A stretch of 27,523 nucleotides of DNA from Hyphomicrobiales bacterium (lineage in GTDB: Bacteria; Pseudomonadota; Alphaproteobacteria; Rhizobiales; Aestuariivirgaceae): positions 1-27,523 of the forward strand of contig JAAURV010000006.1 of assembly GCA_012032065.1 (NCBI GenBank), given 5' to 3'. The position numbers were made by a program, and so were the translations under genes. The notes under the pieces are model-generated. The model was not told the DNA's origin and did not search any database. It saw nothing but the letters and a program-made list of their open reading frames with translations. This document shows, piece by piece, positions 8,425 to 16,204 of this stretch. Numbering within the stretch: position 1 is the stretch's first letter; every line of letters begins with the position of its first letter.

Positions 8425-8440
8425 TGTGATCCAGATCACA
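8425..8440. promoter_or_regulatory. Near-ideal CRP-type palindrome upstream of the exported operon
   Basis: TGTGATCCAGATCACA contains perfect TGTGA and TCACA half-sites with 6-nt spacing and differs at one base from the ideal CRP sequence TGTGATCTAGATCACA. It lies 67 nt upstream of the start at 8358. A weak -10-like TAATCT (8403-8398, minus) would place the palindrome centre near -42, a class II activator position. G at the discriminating position favours a CRP-like over an FNR/FixK-like factor. The -10 assignment is tentative. Confidence 0.6.
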
Positions 8441-8451
8441 GACAAACGGCG

Positions 8452-8946
8452 CTAATTGTGCTTCGGAACAAGTTCCAGTGCATCCGCAGCGATTGCCGAA
8501 ATCGGTTCGCCGCTCATTACGAGCAAACTACGCACTTCTCCGGGCATCAACACGGGCAACTCGGCTTCCAGATGCACGCCGCTCTCAATATTTATTTTCA
8601 GCGTGCCTCCAACCGCCTTGGCGCCGGTATTGGCCAATGTCAGGCCGAGCCATTCCGGCCGGTATCGTACGCAGACGGCAGGGCCCTGGACAACGAGCCC
8701 GCCGCCGGAGATCGAAATTTGCTCGCCGAGGCTAAGCACTTCGGCATTGAGCGACACCGGCGTTAGCTCGATTGGCCCGTCGCCGCGTTTGCCCGCGGCG
8801 ATTGCACTCACGCCTGTCAGGACGACTTCCGCGGATGTTGCTCCACCGGGCCAACTCGAGGGCGCGGCACATAAGGTGGTGGCTCCTTCCGCCGGAACTC
8901 CAAATATCGACACTGCAATTGCAAGTGAAAATCCGCGCAACCGCAT
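8452..8946 (-). CDS. Hypothetical exported protein
   Basis: This 164-residue protein has a short signal peptide (RLRGFSLAIAVSIFGVPAEGA). The remainder alternates short hydrophobic strands and glycines (EVVLTGVSAIAAG, EQISISGGGLVVQG, GGTLKINIESGVHLEAELPVLMPGE), which suggests an all-beta fold. It has two cysteines, Cys26 near the mature N-terminus and one in PAVCVRYRP. I do not recognise a family. The GAGGAG ribosome site at 8953-8958 supports the start. It lies 51 nt behind coaA on the same strand and immediately before the CRP-type site, so it could be read from the histidine operon or from its own promoter. Confidence 0.65.
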   Translation of the reverse strand: MRLRGFSLAIAVSIFGVPAEGATTLCAAPSSWPGGATSAEVVLTGVSAIAAGKRGDGPIELTPVSLNAEVLSLGEQISISGGGLVVQGPAVCVRYRPEWLGLTLANTGAKAVGGTLKINIESGVHLEAELPVLMPGEVRSLLVMSGEPISAIAADALELVPKHN

Positions 8947-8997
8947 GGGTTTGCTCCTCGTATGCGAGATAAGACGGTCATTGCGGCGAATTGGAGG

Positions 8998-9949
8998 TTA
9001 CAGCTTCCTCAGGAAAACGCTGCGCACCAGATGATCGGCGCCTTTGCGCAAGACCAGATCGGCGCGGGGGCGGGTGGGGAGGATGTTTTCGCGGAGATTC
9101 ACCAGGTTGATCGTGTCCCAGATGCGCGCGGCAGTGGCGCGGGCTTCTTCGTCCGAAAGCGATGCATAACGGTGGAAATAGGATTTGGGATCGCGGAACG
9201 CGCCGTCGCGCAACGAGAGAAAGCGGTCGACATACCATTGGCTGAGATCGAAAGTCTCCGCATCGATGTAAATCGAGAAAATCGAAGAAGTCGGACACGT
9301 TCGGAATGCCGCGGCCATCGCGCGGCGGACGGCCAGTCTGAAGCACGTTGATGCCTTCGACGATGAGGATGTCGGGCTGGCTGAAGGTGACCGTTTGGCC
9401 AGGCATCACATCGTAGACGAGATGAGAATAGATCGGCGCCGAGACTCGCGCGCGGCCGGCCTTGATGTCGGACATGAAGCGCAGGATCGCCGGCAGATCG
9501 AAGCTCTCGGGAAAACCTTTCCGGTTCATGAGGCCTTCGCGCCCGAGAATGCGGTTGGGCAGAAGGAAACCATCGGTCGTCACCAGATCGACCTTGGGAT
9601 GATTGGGCCAGCGCGACAGAAGCCGCCGCAGAATGCGCGCCGTGGTGCTCTTGCCCACGGCGACGCTTCCCGCCATGCCGATCACATACGGCACCTTGCG
9701 ATCTTCGACATGGAGGAAGCTATTGGTGGCGCGGAAGAGCTTCTGCGTCGCCGCCACATAAAGATTGAGCAGCCGCGAGAGCGGAAGATAGACAGTCTCG
9801 ACTTCGTTGAGATCGACGCGGTCGTTGAGGCCGCGCAACTCGTCGAGGTCCGCCTGGGTCAGCGTCATCGGCGTGTCGGCGCGCAAGGCCGACCACTCCT
9901 CGCGCGTGAAGCGGCGGAAGGGCGAAACTTCCCGGGCAAGCTGTTCCAT
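8998..9949 (-). CDS. coaA: Type I pantothenate kinase (apparent frameshift)
   Basis: CoaA phosphorylates pantothenate, the first committed step of coenzyme A synthesis. The N-terminal signature SPFRRFTREEW, the Walker A loop GSVAVGKST, VTTDGFLLPN and IVEGINVLQTG are all present. The frame breaks in the run of four A at 9278-9281. Removing one base joins VSDFFDF to SIYIDAETFDLSQWYVDRF and the canonical end ENILPTRPRADLVLRKG...RKL, giving 316 residues, the normal length. A broken coaA would probably be lethal unless a type III kinase exists elsewhere, so an inserted-base sequencing error is likely. It starts 2 nt after hisE, as the last conserved gene of the histidine operon. Confidence 0.9.
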
Positions 9950-9951
9950 GT

Positions 9952-10281
9952 TCAGGCGTTCTTTCGCGCGGCCTTTTCGGCAATGCCGCTTGTGCCCTTG
10001 CGGCGTTCAAGTTCGGCCATGACATCGGAGAGCGTGACGCCCGAAGCCTCAAGCAAGACGAGCAGGTGATAGAGAACATCGGCGGACTCGGCAGTGAGTT
10101 GCGCCTTGTTTCCTTCGGCCGCGGCAATTGCTGCTTCAACAGCTTCCTCGCCAAATTTCTTGGCGCATTTGGAGACGCCTTGCGAAAGCAGCTTGGCGGT
10201 ATACGAGCTGCCGGGCGATGCGCTACGCCGCGCGGCGATGGCCGCAGCGAGTTCGGCCAGAACATCGAGTTTGTGGTTCAT
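9952..10281 (-). CDS. hisE: Phosphoribosyl-ATP pyrophosphatase
   Basis: HisE removes pyrophosphate from phosphoribosyl-ATP, the second step of histidine synthesis. The 109-residue protein shows the all-alpha MazG-like fold signature, with KFGEEAVEAAIAA and ESADVLYHLLVLLEASG carrying the metal-binding acidic residues. It is a stand-alone enzyme, not fused to HisI, which is the usual state in Alphaproteobacteria. It follows hisF by 24 nt and precedes coaA by 2 nt. Confidence 0.95.
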   Translation of the reverse strand: MNHKLDVLAELAAAIAARRSASPGSSYTAKLLSQGVSKCAKKFGEEAVEAAIAAAEGNKAQLTAESADVLYHLLVLLEASGVTLSDVMAELERRKGTSGIAEKAARKNA

Positions 10282-10305
10282 CTATGGTTCCCCTCAGCCG
10301 CCATT

Positions 10306-11067
10306 CTAGCCGAGACGGACAGGAATGCCATGGTCCAACATGTGGCGCTTGGCTTCGACAATCGTATGAGTTCCGAAGTGGAAAATGGATGCCGCCAATA
10401 CCGCGCTGGCATGGCCGTCACGGATGCCCGTTACCAGATGGTTCAGATTGCCCACACCACCTGATGCAATGACCGGCACCTCCACTGCGTCGGAGATAGC
10501 GCGCGTCAATTCCAGATCGAATCCCTTGCCAGTGCCGTCGCGATCCATGGAAGTGAGCAAGATCTCGCCAGCGCCTAGCGTCACGACCTCTTTCGCAAAG
10601 ACCGCCGCATCGATGCCGGTTTCTCTGCGCCCGCCATGTGTGAAGATTTTCCAGCGGCCTTCGCCGGTGCGCTTGGCGTCGATGGCCACGACAATGCATT
10701 GGCTTCCAAACTTCTCCGCCGCTTCCCTGACAAATTGCCGATTGGCGACGGCGGCGGAATTGATCGAAACCTTGTCGGCGCCCGCCAGAAGCAGCGCGCG
10801 GATATCATCCGCCGTGCGAACGCCGCCACCGACCGTCAAGGGCATGAAACACTGCGCCGCCGTTCGCCGAACCACATCGAGGATGACGCCGCGGTTTTCG
10901 TGCGTGGCCGTTATGTCGAGAAAACAAAGTTCATCCGCGCCCGCCTTGTCATACGCCTTGGCGATCTCGACCGGATCGCCGGCATCGCGCAGGTTGACGA
11001 AGTTGACGCCCTTGACGACGCGGCCATCCTTGACATCGAGGCAGGGGATAATGCGGGCTTTCAGCAT
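10306..11067 (-). CDS. hisF: Imidazole glycerol phosphate synthase cyclase subunit
   Basis: HisF is the (beta/alpha)8-barrel subunit that uses ammonia from HisH to form imidazole glycerol phosphate and AICAR. Catalytic Asp11 lies in IIPCLDVKDGRV and the second Asp in VVAIDAKR. Phosphate-binding glycines are visible in LTVGGGVRT and IASGGVGN. The length of 253 residues is standard. The start at 11067 overlaps the preceding SDR stop codon by 1 nt (TGATG), so translation is probably coupled; the open frame upstream is antisense-like noise inside the SDR gene. Its partner hisH lies three genes upstream in the same operon. Confidence 0.97.
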   Translation of the reverse strand: MLKARIIPCLDVKDGRVVKGVNFVNLRDAGDPVEIAKAYDKAGADELCFLDITATHENRGVILDVVRRTAAQCFMPLTVGGGVRTADDIRALLLAGADKVSINSAAVANRQFVREAAEKFGSQCIVVAIDAKRTGEGRWKIFTHGGRRETGIDAAVFAKEVVTLGAGEILLTSMDRDGTGKGFDLELTRAISDAVEVPVIASGGVGNLNHLVTGIRDGHASAVLAASIFHFGTHTIVEAKRHMLDHGIPVRLG

Positions 11068-11815
11068 CAGCGGCCGCCGCTTACACGCAGGATGGAGCCG
11101 GTGATGTAGGATGCGGCATCGCTCAGGAGATAGAGCACGGCGTCGGCGATTTCTTCCGGCTGGCCTTCGCGCTTCATCGGGATCATCGGACGAAGCCGCG
11201 CGACGCGGCCTGCGTATGAGTCGAGCGTTCGTGAATTTCGGTCGCAGTAAGTCCGGGCGAAACTGCATTCACGCGAATGCCATCGTCCGCCACTTCGCGC
11301 GCCAGCCCATAGGTGAGCGAGTCGATTGCGCCCTTCGAGGCGGCATACCAGACATATTCGCCGGGGCTTCCAAGCGTTGCGGCAGCCGACGAGATATTGA
11401 CAATGACACCACCTTTGCCACCATGCTTCTTCGAGAGATGACGCACGGCTTCGCGCGCCACAAAGATGGCGCCCGTGACATTGATGTCGATGGTGTCGCG
11501 AATGGTCTTGTCGTCGGCGGCATCGAGACGGCTACTTTTTCCTGTAATGCCGGCATTGTTGACCACGTGGGTGAAGGGACCGAGCAGTCTTGCTGCTTCC
11601 GCAAACACCCGCACCACATCGGCTTCCTTGCTGGCATCGCCCATGAGCGCGACGGCCTTGCCACCGGCCTTGGTGATTTCGGCGACAATCTCGCCAGCGC
11701 GCGCCTTCTCGCCAACATATGTGATCGCGACTGCATAACCCTGATCCGCTGCTTTGCGCGCGATGGCAGCGCCGATGCCGCGGCTGCCACCGGTGATCAA
11801 AAGAACTTTGCTCAT
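11067..11815 (-). CDS. SDR-family oxidoreductase inserted in the his operon (apparent frameshift)
   Basis: This is a classical short-chain dehydrogenase/reductase, FabG or glucose-dehydrogenase-like. The cofactor loop TGGSRGIG spans residues 8-15 and NNAG 86-89. The catalytic set is Ser142/143, Tyr157 and Lys161 (YAASK), followed by VSPGLTATEIH. The frame breaks near 11208-11222. Adding one base restores GRVARLRPMIPMKREGQPEEIADAVLYLLSDAASYITG and the RVSGGR end, giving 249 residues, the normal length. The restored stop overlaps hisF by 1 nt and the start overlaps hisA by 4 nt, which supports both the correction and operon membership. Arg12 and the residues after strand 2 would fit NADP(H) use, but this is not certain. 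No role in histidine synthesis is known for it. Confidence 0.88.
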
Positions 11816-12546
11816 GCGGCTTTCTCCCGGATCAAACGCAGCGCCTCGGCAGCATTGAGTTTCCCATCATAGAGCGCGCGGCCCGTGATCGCGCCTTCGA
11901 GGATTTCGCAATCGGGCTCGAGGAGCCGCGAGACATCGGTCATCGATGCGAGGCCGCCCGAGGCTATCACCGGGATTTTCGTGGCTCGCGCTAGCTCGAG
12001 GGTCGAGCCGATGTTGAGGCCTTTCAGGATTCCATCGCGGTCGATATCGGTGAAGACAATCGCGGCAACGCCCGCGTCCTCGAAACGATGCGCCAATTCA
12101 ATGGCGGTGAGCATGGAAGTTTCTCCCCAACCTTCCACCGCCACGCGGCCACCCTTGGCGTCGATGCCAACAACGATGCGGCCCGGAAAATTCTGGCAGG
12201 CCTGTTTCACCAGCGCAGGATCGCGCAATGCGACGGTTCCGAGAATGATGCGCCGAACTCCCTTCGCGAGCCAGCTTTCGATTGCGCCCATGTTGCGGAT
12301 GCCGCCGCCGAGTTGCGCAGGAATTGTGACGGTGCCGAGGATCGCTTCCACCGCTTCACCATTCACGGGCTTTCCGGCGAAGGCTCCATTCAGGTCGACG
12401 ATGTGCAGCCATTCGAATCCCTGATTCTGGAACGCCAGCGCCTGCGCCGCGGGATTGCCGTTGAAGACGGTTGCCTGCGCCATGTCGCCGAGCTTGAGAC
12501 GCACGCATCGGCCATCCTTCAGGTCAATGGCGGGAAATAGGATCAT
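11812..12546 (-). CDS. hisA: ProFAR isomerase (1-(5-phosphoribosyl)-5-[(5-phosphoribosylamino)methylideneamino]imidazole-4-carboxamide isomerase)
   Basis: HisA performs the Amadori rearrangement of ProFAR to PRFAR in histidine synthesis. It is a (beta/alpha)8 barrel related to HisF. Catalytic Asp8 lies in FPAIDLKDGRC and the second Asp in FTDIDRDGILKG. Phosphate-binding loops are AQLGGGIRN and IASGGLAS. It has 244 residues. The start at 12546 overlaps the hisH stop by 4 nt (ATGA), and its own stop overlaps the SDR start in the same way. Confidence 0.97.
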   Translation of the reverse strand: MILFPAIDLKDGRCVRLKLGDMAQATVFNGNPAAQALAFQNQGFEWLHIVDLNGAFAGKPVNGEAVEAILGTVTIPAQLGGGIRNMGAIESWLAKGVRRIILGTVALRDPALVKQACQNFPGRIVVGIDAKGGRVAVEGWGETSMLTAIELAHRFEDAGVAAIVFTDIDRDGILKGLNIGSTLELARATKIPVIASGGLASMTDVSRLLEPDCEILEGAITGRALYDGKLNAAEALRLIREKAA

Positions 12547-13187
12547 GGCCGCCACCTGAGGAAATTTGCGATGAGTGCGAGGCCCAGCTTTTGGCTTTTC
12601 TCCGGATGGAACTGCGTACCCGCGATGTTGTCGCGGCCAACGATGGCCGTGATCTCCTGTGCGTAAGAGGCAGTCGCGATGAGATTCGTGGGATCGCGGA
12701 GTTCCATGTGATAGGAGTGGACGAAGTAGGCATGAAGGCCGGGCGCGATGTCCTTCAGCAGCGCATGCGGACGCACGAGGTTCAACGTGTTCCAGCCCAT
12801 GTGGGGGATCTTGAACGCGGGATCGGCGGGTGCGATGCGGCGCACGTCGCCGGCGATCCATCCAAAGCCTTCCGTCACCTCATGCTCGTGGCCGCGATCC
12901 GCCATCAGTTGCATGCCGACGCAGATTCCGAGGAAGGGCATTCCCTTCGCCACTTCATCGGCAAGCGTGGCCCACATGCCGGGTACGGCCTTGAGGCCAT
13001 CGCGGCAATCCCTAAAGGCGCCGACGCCGGGCAGGACGATGCGTTCGGCTTTGCGCACCTGATCGGGATCGGTGGTGACCAGAACCTCGTGCCCCGTTGC
13101 TGCTTCCTGCGATGCCCGCTCGAACGCCTTGGCGGCCGAGTGAAGGTTGCCAGATCCATAATCGATGATGGCAATGCGCGACGGCAT
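12543..13187 (-). CDS. hisH: Imidazole glycerol phosphate synthase glutaminase subunit
   Basis: HisH is the class I glutamine amidotransferase that supplies ammonia to HisF. The nucleophile Cys89 lies in LGICVGMQLM, and His194 and Glu196 in FHPEKSQ complete the triad. The N-terminal IAIIDYGSGNLHSAAKAFE and VLPGVGAF (oxyanion region) are typical. It has 214 residues. Its start overlaps the DUF2628 stop by 1 nt, and its end overlaps hisA by 4 nt. Confidence 0.97.
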   Translation of the reverse strand: MPSRIAIIDYGSGNLHSAAKAFERASQEAATGHEVLVTTDPDQVRKAERIVLPGVGAFRDCRDGLKAVPGMWATLADEVAKGMPFLGICVGMQLMADRGHEHEVTEGFGWIAGDVRRIAPADPAFKIPHMGWNTLNLVRPHALLKDIAPGLHAYFVHSYHMELRDPTNLIATASYAQEITAIVGRDNIAGTQFHPEKSQKLGLALIANFLRWRP

Positions 13188-13615
13188 CAGCCGAACAGGC
13201 CCAGCGGCTCATGGCCAGGCGCGGGGCGGGGCACATCAGGCGCGAGCGCGGCATTCACGGCCGGCTGGCTTGGCCCCGAGAGATAGAAGCGCAATTCAGC
13301 CTCTTCAAGCGAGTCACCCGATACAAGGCCCAAGCCTTCCTTGCCTTTGAGCGACAGCGAGCGGCGGCGAAGATCGTTTGCGATGGCACCGAAAACGAGC
13401 GCAATCATGAGACTGGCCAACGATTGAACGGTGGAGGAGAAATTCAACGTACTGATCAATATGCCGATCGCGAAGAGAATAGCCGCGGTGACCCACATCC
13501 GGCTCCACAAGGCCCAGAAGGGCTGAAAGACGAATGCGGCAAAGCTGAAACCTTCGCGAACAAAGACTGCCTCTTCAGGCTTCGATGGATCGCCATGAAC
13601 GGAATAGATCGCCAT
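13187..13615 (-). CDS. DUF2628 small membrane protein in the his operon
   Basis: This 142-residue protein belongs to the DUF2628 family, which is regularly found inside alphaproteobacterial his operons. The N-terminal motif (AIYSVHGDPSKPEEAVFVREGFSF) and FVFQPFWALWSRMW precede two to three membrane segments (about residues 28-60 and 68-85). The C-terminal tail is soluble and proline-rich. Function is unknown. The start at 13615 overlaps the hisB stop by 1 nt, and its stop overlaps the hisH start by 1 nt, so it is tightly built into the operon. Confidence 0.88.
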   Translation of the reverse strand: MAIYSVHGDPSKPEEAVFVREGFSFAAFVFQPFWALWSRMWVTAAILFAIGILISTLNFSSTVQSLASLMIALVFGAIANDLRRRSLSLKGKEGLGLVSGDSLEEAELRFYLSGPSQPAVNAALAPDVPRPAPGHEPLGLFG

Positions 13616-14208
13616 CACGCTCCCAACGTGCCTTTTGTGGAGGGAATGCGATCTTTCTGGCGGGGATCGGGTTCGATGGCCTCGCGGAGCGAACGTGCGA
13701 GCGCCTTGAAGCAGGATTCCGCGATGTGGTGGCTGTTCGCGCCGTAGACATTTTCGACATGGAGCGTCACGCCTGCGTTCATGGCGAAAGCCTGGAACCA
13801 TTCGCGCACCAGCTCGGTGTCGAATTCGCCGATCTTGGGCGCCGGAAAGGAGACGTTCCACACGAGAAAGGGTCTTCCAGAGACATCGATAGCGGCGCGG
13901 GTCATCGCTTCGTCCATCGGAAGGTTGGCGCTCGCATAGCGGCGGATGCCTTTTCGATCGCCAAGCGCTTTCGCCACGGCTTGGCCAAGTGCAATGCCCG
14001 TATCCTCGGTGGTGTGGTGGAAGTCGATATGGGTGTCACCCCTGGCCTCGACCTTCATGTCGATCAGCGAATGGCGCGAGAGCTGCTCCAGCATGTGATC
14101 GAGAAAGCCGACGCCGGTCTTCACGGCGAACTCGCCCGTGCCGTCGAGGTTCACCTCGGCGGAGACGCTGGTCTCGGTGGTTGAGCGTTCGATCTTGGCG
14201 CTGCGCAT
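13615..14208 (-). CDS. hisB: Imidazoleglycerol-phosphate dehydratase
   Basis: HisB dehydrates imidazole glycerol phosphate to imidazole acetol phosphate. The protein is the monofunctional form (197 residues, no histidinol phosphatase domain). The two metal-binding repeats are visible: FLDHMLEQLSRHS with HHTTED (64-69), and SHHIAESCFKA in the second half, plus DEAMTRAAIDVSGRP. It is the first gene of the operon, and its start lies 143 nt from the divergent hslV start. Confidence 0.97.
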   Translation of the reverse strand: MRSAKIERSTTETSVSAEVNLDGTGEFAVKTGVGFLDHMLEQLSRHSLIDMKVEARGDTHIDFHHTTEDTGIALGQAVAKALGDRKGIRRYASANLPMDEAMTRAAIDVSGRPFLVWNVSFPAPKIGEFDTELVREWFQAFAMNAGVTLHVENVYGANSHHIAESCFKALARSLREAIEPDPRQKDRIPSTKGTLGA

Positions 14209-14285
14209 GGTTTTCCGTTTCAGCGCGGGCTCTTAGCACTTGCGATATGGGAAAACCACTGACCTGTCCAGGAGCCGTTAACAGG

Positions 14286-14314
14286 TTGACTTTACGCCTC
14301 TTTTCCTTGCCTAT
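14286..14314 (+). promoter_or_regulatory. Candidate promoter of hslVU, possibly heat-shock (RpoH) type
   Basis: TTGACT (14286-14291) and GCCTAT (14309-14314) are separated by 17 nt. The -10 contains CCTAT, close to the CYTATNT element of alphaproteobacterial RpoH promoters, and the -35 contains TTGAC. HslVU is a classic heat-shock operon. The match is partial and a housekeeping promoter is equally possible. Confidence 0.4.
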
Positions 14315-14351
14315 GCGGCTTCCTACATGAGGCCCGGAAAGGCTGGAGGCG

Positions 14352-14900
14352 ATGAGCGATCCGCAGACATGGCACGGCACGACTATTCTCTCGGTGAGAA
14401 AGGGCGGCAAAGTGGTGATCGCCGGCGACGGGCAGGTGAGTCTCGGCCAGACCATCATCAAGGGCAATGCGCGAAAGGTTAGGCCGCTCGGCGCCGGTCA
14501 CGTGATCGCGGGGTTTGCCGGCGCCACAGCCGACGCGATGACCTTGTTCGAGCGGCTGGAGGCCAAACTAGAACAGTACCCTGAGCAGTTAACCCGCGCC
14601 TGCGTCGACATGGCGAAGGACTGGCGCACCGATCGCTATCTCCGCCGCCTCGAGGCGATGATGATCGTGGCCGACAAGAAAGTGTCGCTGGTTTTGACCG
14701 GCACAGGCGATGTGCTTGAGCCCGAGCGCGGCGTCGTCGCCATCGGCTCCGGCGGCAATTACGCGCTGGCCGCGGCGCGCGCTCTTATCGACGGCGAACT
14801 CGATGCCGAGGCAATCGCGCGGAGGTCGATGGCGATCGCGGCGGAGATTTGCGTTTACACGAATGCAAATCTCACGGTCGAGACGCTGGAAGCGGTGTGA
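14352..14900 (+). CDS. hslV: ATP-dependent protease peptidase subunit HslV
   Basis: HslV (ClpQ) is the proteasome-like peptidase that forms a double hexamer capped by HslU. The N-terminal nucleophile is expected to be Thr10 in WHGTTILSVRKGG, so a nine-residue propeptide must be removed; in E. coli only the initiator Met precedes Thr. VVIAGDGQVSLGQTI and IGSGGNYALAAARAL are family hallmarks. The length is 182 residues. A GGAGG ribosome site is only 2 nt from the ATG, which is tight. hslU starts 2 nt after the stop. Confidence 0.96.
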   Translation: MSDPQTWHGTTILSVRKGGKVVIAGDGQVSLGQTIIKGNARKVRPLGAGHVIAGFAGATADAMTLFERLEAKLEQYPEQLTRACVDMAKDWRTDRYLRRLEAMMIVADKKVSLVLTGTGDVLEPERGVVAIGSGGNYALAAARALIDGELDAEAIARRSMAIAAEICVYTNANLTVETLEAV

Positions 14901-14902
14901 AG

Positions 14903-16204
14903 ATGACAGATTTTTCCCCGCGCGAGATCGTCTCCGAACTCGACCGCTATATCATTGGACAGAAGGATGCGAAGCGATCCGTCGCTATCGCGCTTCGCAA
15001 CCGCTGGCGGCGCAAGCAATTGACTGGCGCCATGCGTGACGAGGTGATGCCGAAGAACATTTTGATGATCGGGCCAACGGGCGTGGGCAAGACCGAGATC
15101 GCGCGGCGGCTGGCGAAACTCGCAAACGCGCCGTTCATCAAGGTGGAGGCGACGAAGTTCACGGAAGTGGGTTACGTTGGCCGGGATGTAGACCAGATTA
15201 TCCGCGATCTCGTTGAAGCCGGCATTGGCATGGTGCGGGCCGCGAAGCGCAAGGATGTGACAGCGCAGGCGCAGCTCAACGCGGAAGCGCGCGTGCTCGA
15301 TGCGCTGGTGGGAGCGAACGCCTCCGAATCGACCCGCGAATCGTTCCGCAAGAAACTGCGCGCCGGCGAGCTCGACGACAAGGAAATCGAAATCCAAGTG
15401 GCGGACACCGGCGTTCCGTCATTCGACATTCCGGGAATGCCCGGCTCTTCGGCGAGCGTCATCAACATTTCCGAGATGCTGGGCAAGGCATTTGGTGGAC
15501 GCACCAAATCGCGCAAGACCACGGTGCGCGCGAGTCACGAGCTTCTCAGCAACGAGGAAAGCGACAAGCTGCTCGACCAGGAGCAGGTGATTCAGGAAGC
15601 CATCGATGCGGTCGAGAACAACGGCATCGTGTTTCTCGACGAGATCGACAAGATCTGCGCGCGATCGGAACGGGCCGGCGCGGATGTGAGCCGCGAAGGC
15701 GTGCAGCGCGATCTTCTGCCGCTCATTGAAGGCACCACGGTTTCAACCAAGCATGGGCCGGTGAAGACGGATCATATTCTCTTTATCGCCTCGGGCGCGT
15801 TTCATATCGCCAAGCCTTCCGATCTCTTGCCGGAATTGCAAGGCCGCTTGCCAATCCGCGTGGAGTTGAAGGCGTTGGGCAAGGATGAGTTCAAGCGCAT
15901 CCTGACGGAACCGGAAGCGAGCCTGATCAAGCAGTATGTGGCACTGCTCGCCACCGAAGGGGTGACACTCTCCTTCACCGAAGATGCCATCGATTCGATC
16001 GCGACCATTGCCGCGGAAATCAACGCCTCGGTCGAGAACATCGGCGCTAGGCGTTTGCAGACGGTGATGGAGCGCGTGCTCGACGAACTAAGCTACACGG
16101 CGACGGACCGCTCCGGAGACAGCGTCGAAATCGATGCCGCCTTCGTGCAGAAGCATCTGGGCGATCTCGCGAAGGACACGGACCTGTCGAAGTTTATTCT
16201 CTAG
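14903..16204 (+). CDS. hslU: ATP-dependent protease ATPase subunit HslU
   Basis: HslU (ClpY) is the AAA+ unfoldase that feeds substrates to HslV. Walker A GPTGVGKT is at residues 57-64, followed by the pore motif GYVGRDV (90-96). Walker B GIVFLDEID is at 241-249, and the sensor/arginine-finger region ELQGRLPIRVELK follows. The I-domain lies between about residues 110 and 235. The C-terminal tail DLSKFIL is the conserved segment that docks into HslV. It has 433 residues, which is standard. Confidence 0.97.
   Translation: MTDFSPREIVSELDRYIIGQKDAKRSVAIALRNRWRRKQLTGAMRDEVMPKNILMIGPTGVGKTEIARRLAKLANAPFIKVEATKFTEVGYVGRDVDQIIRDLVEAGIGMVRAAKRKDVTAQAQLNAEARVLDALVGANASESTRESFRKKLRAGELDDKEIEIQVADTGVPSFDIPGMPGSSASVINISEMLGKAFGGRTKSRKTTVRASHELLSNEESDKLLDQEQVIQEAIDAVENNGIVFLDEIDKICARSERAGADVSREGVQRDLLPLIEGTTVSTKHGPVKTDHILFIASGAFHIAKPSDLLPELQGRLPIRVELKALGKDEFKRILTEPEASLIKQYVALLATEGVTLSFTEDAIDSIATIAAEINASVENIGARRLQTVMERVLDELSYTATDRSGDSVEIDAAFVQKHLGDLAKDTDLSKFIL

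Noticed and set aside
8425..8440. FNR/FixK-type anaerobox reading of the palindrome at 8425-8440
   Set aside because: The discriminating base is G (TGTGA), matching CRP; FNR/FixK boxes have TTGAT/ATCAA half-sites.
6593..8946. Toxin-immunity, secretion effector or antiphage module interpretation of the exported island
   Set aside because: All three proteins have general secretory signals and there is no immunity-like, nuclease, recombinase or secretion-system gene nearby; the evidence supports only exported proteins of unknown function.
10385..11104. Plus-strand open frame of about 240 codons opposite hisF
   Set aside because: It is rich in Ser/Thr/Arg, antisense to a complete hisF, with no signature.
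14209..14351. Histidine attenuator leader peptide upstream of hisB
   Set aside because: No short reading frame with a run of His codons and no terminator/antiterminator pair was found between hisB and hslV.
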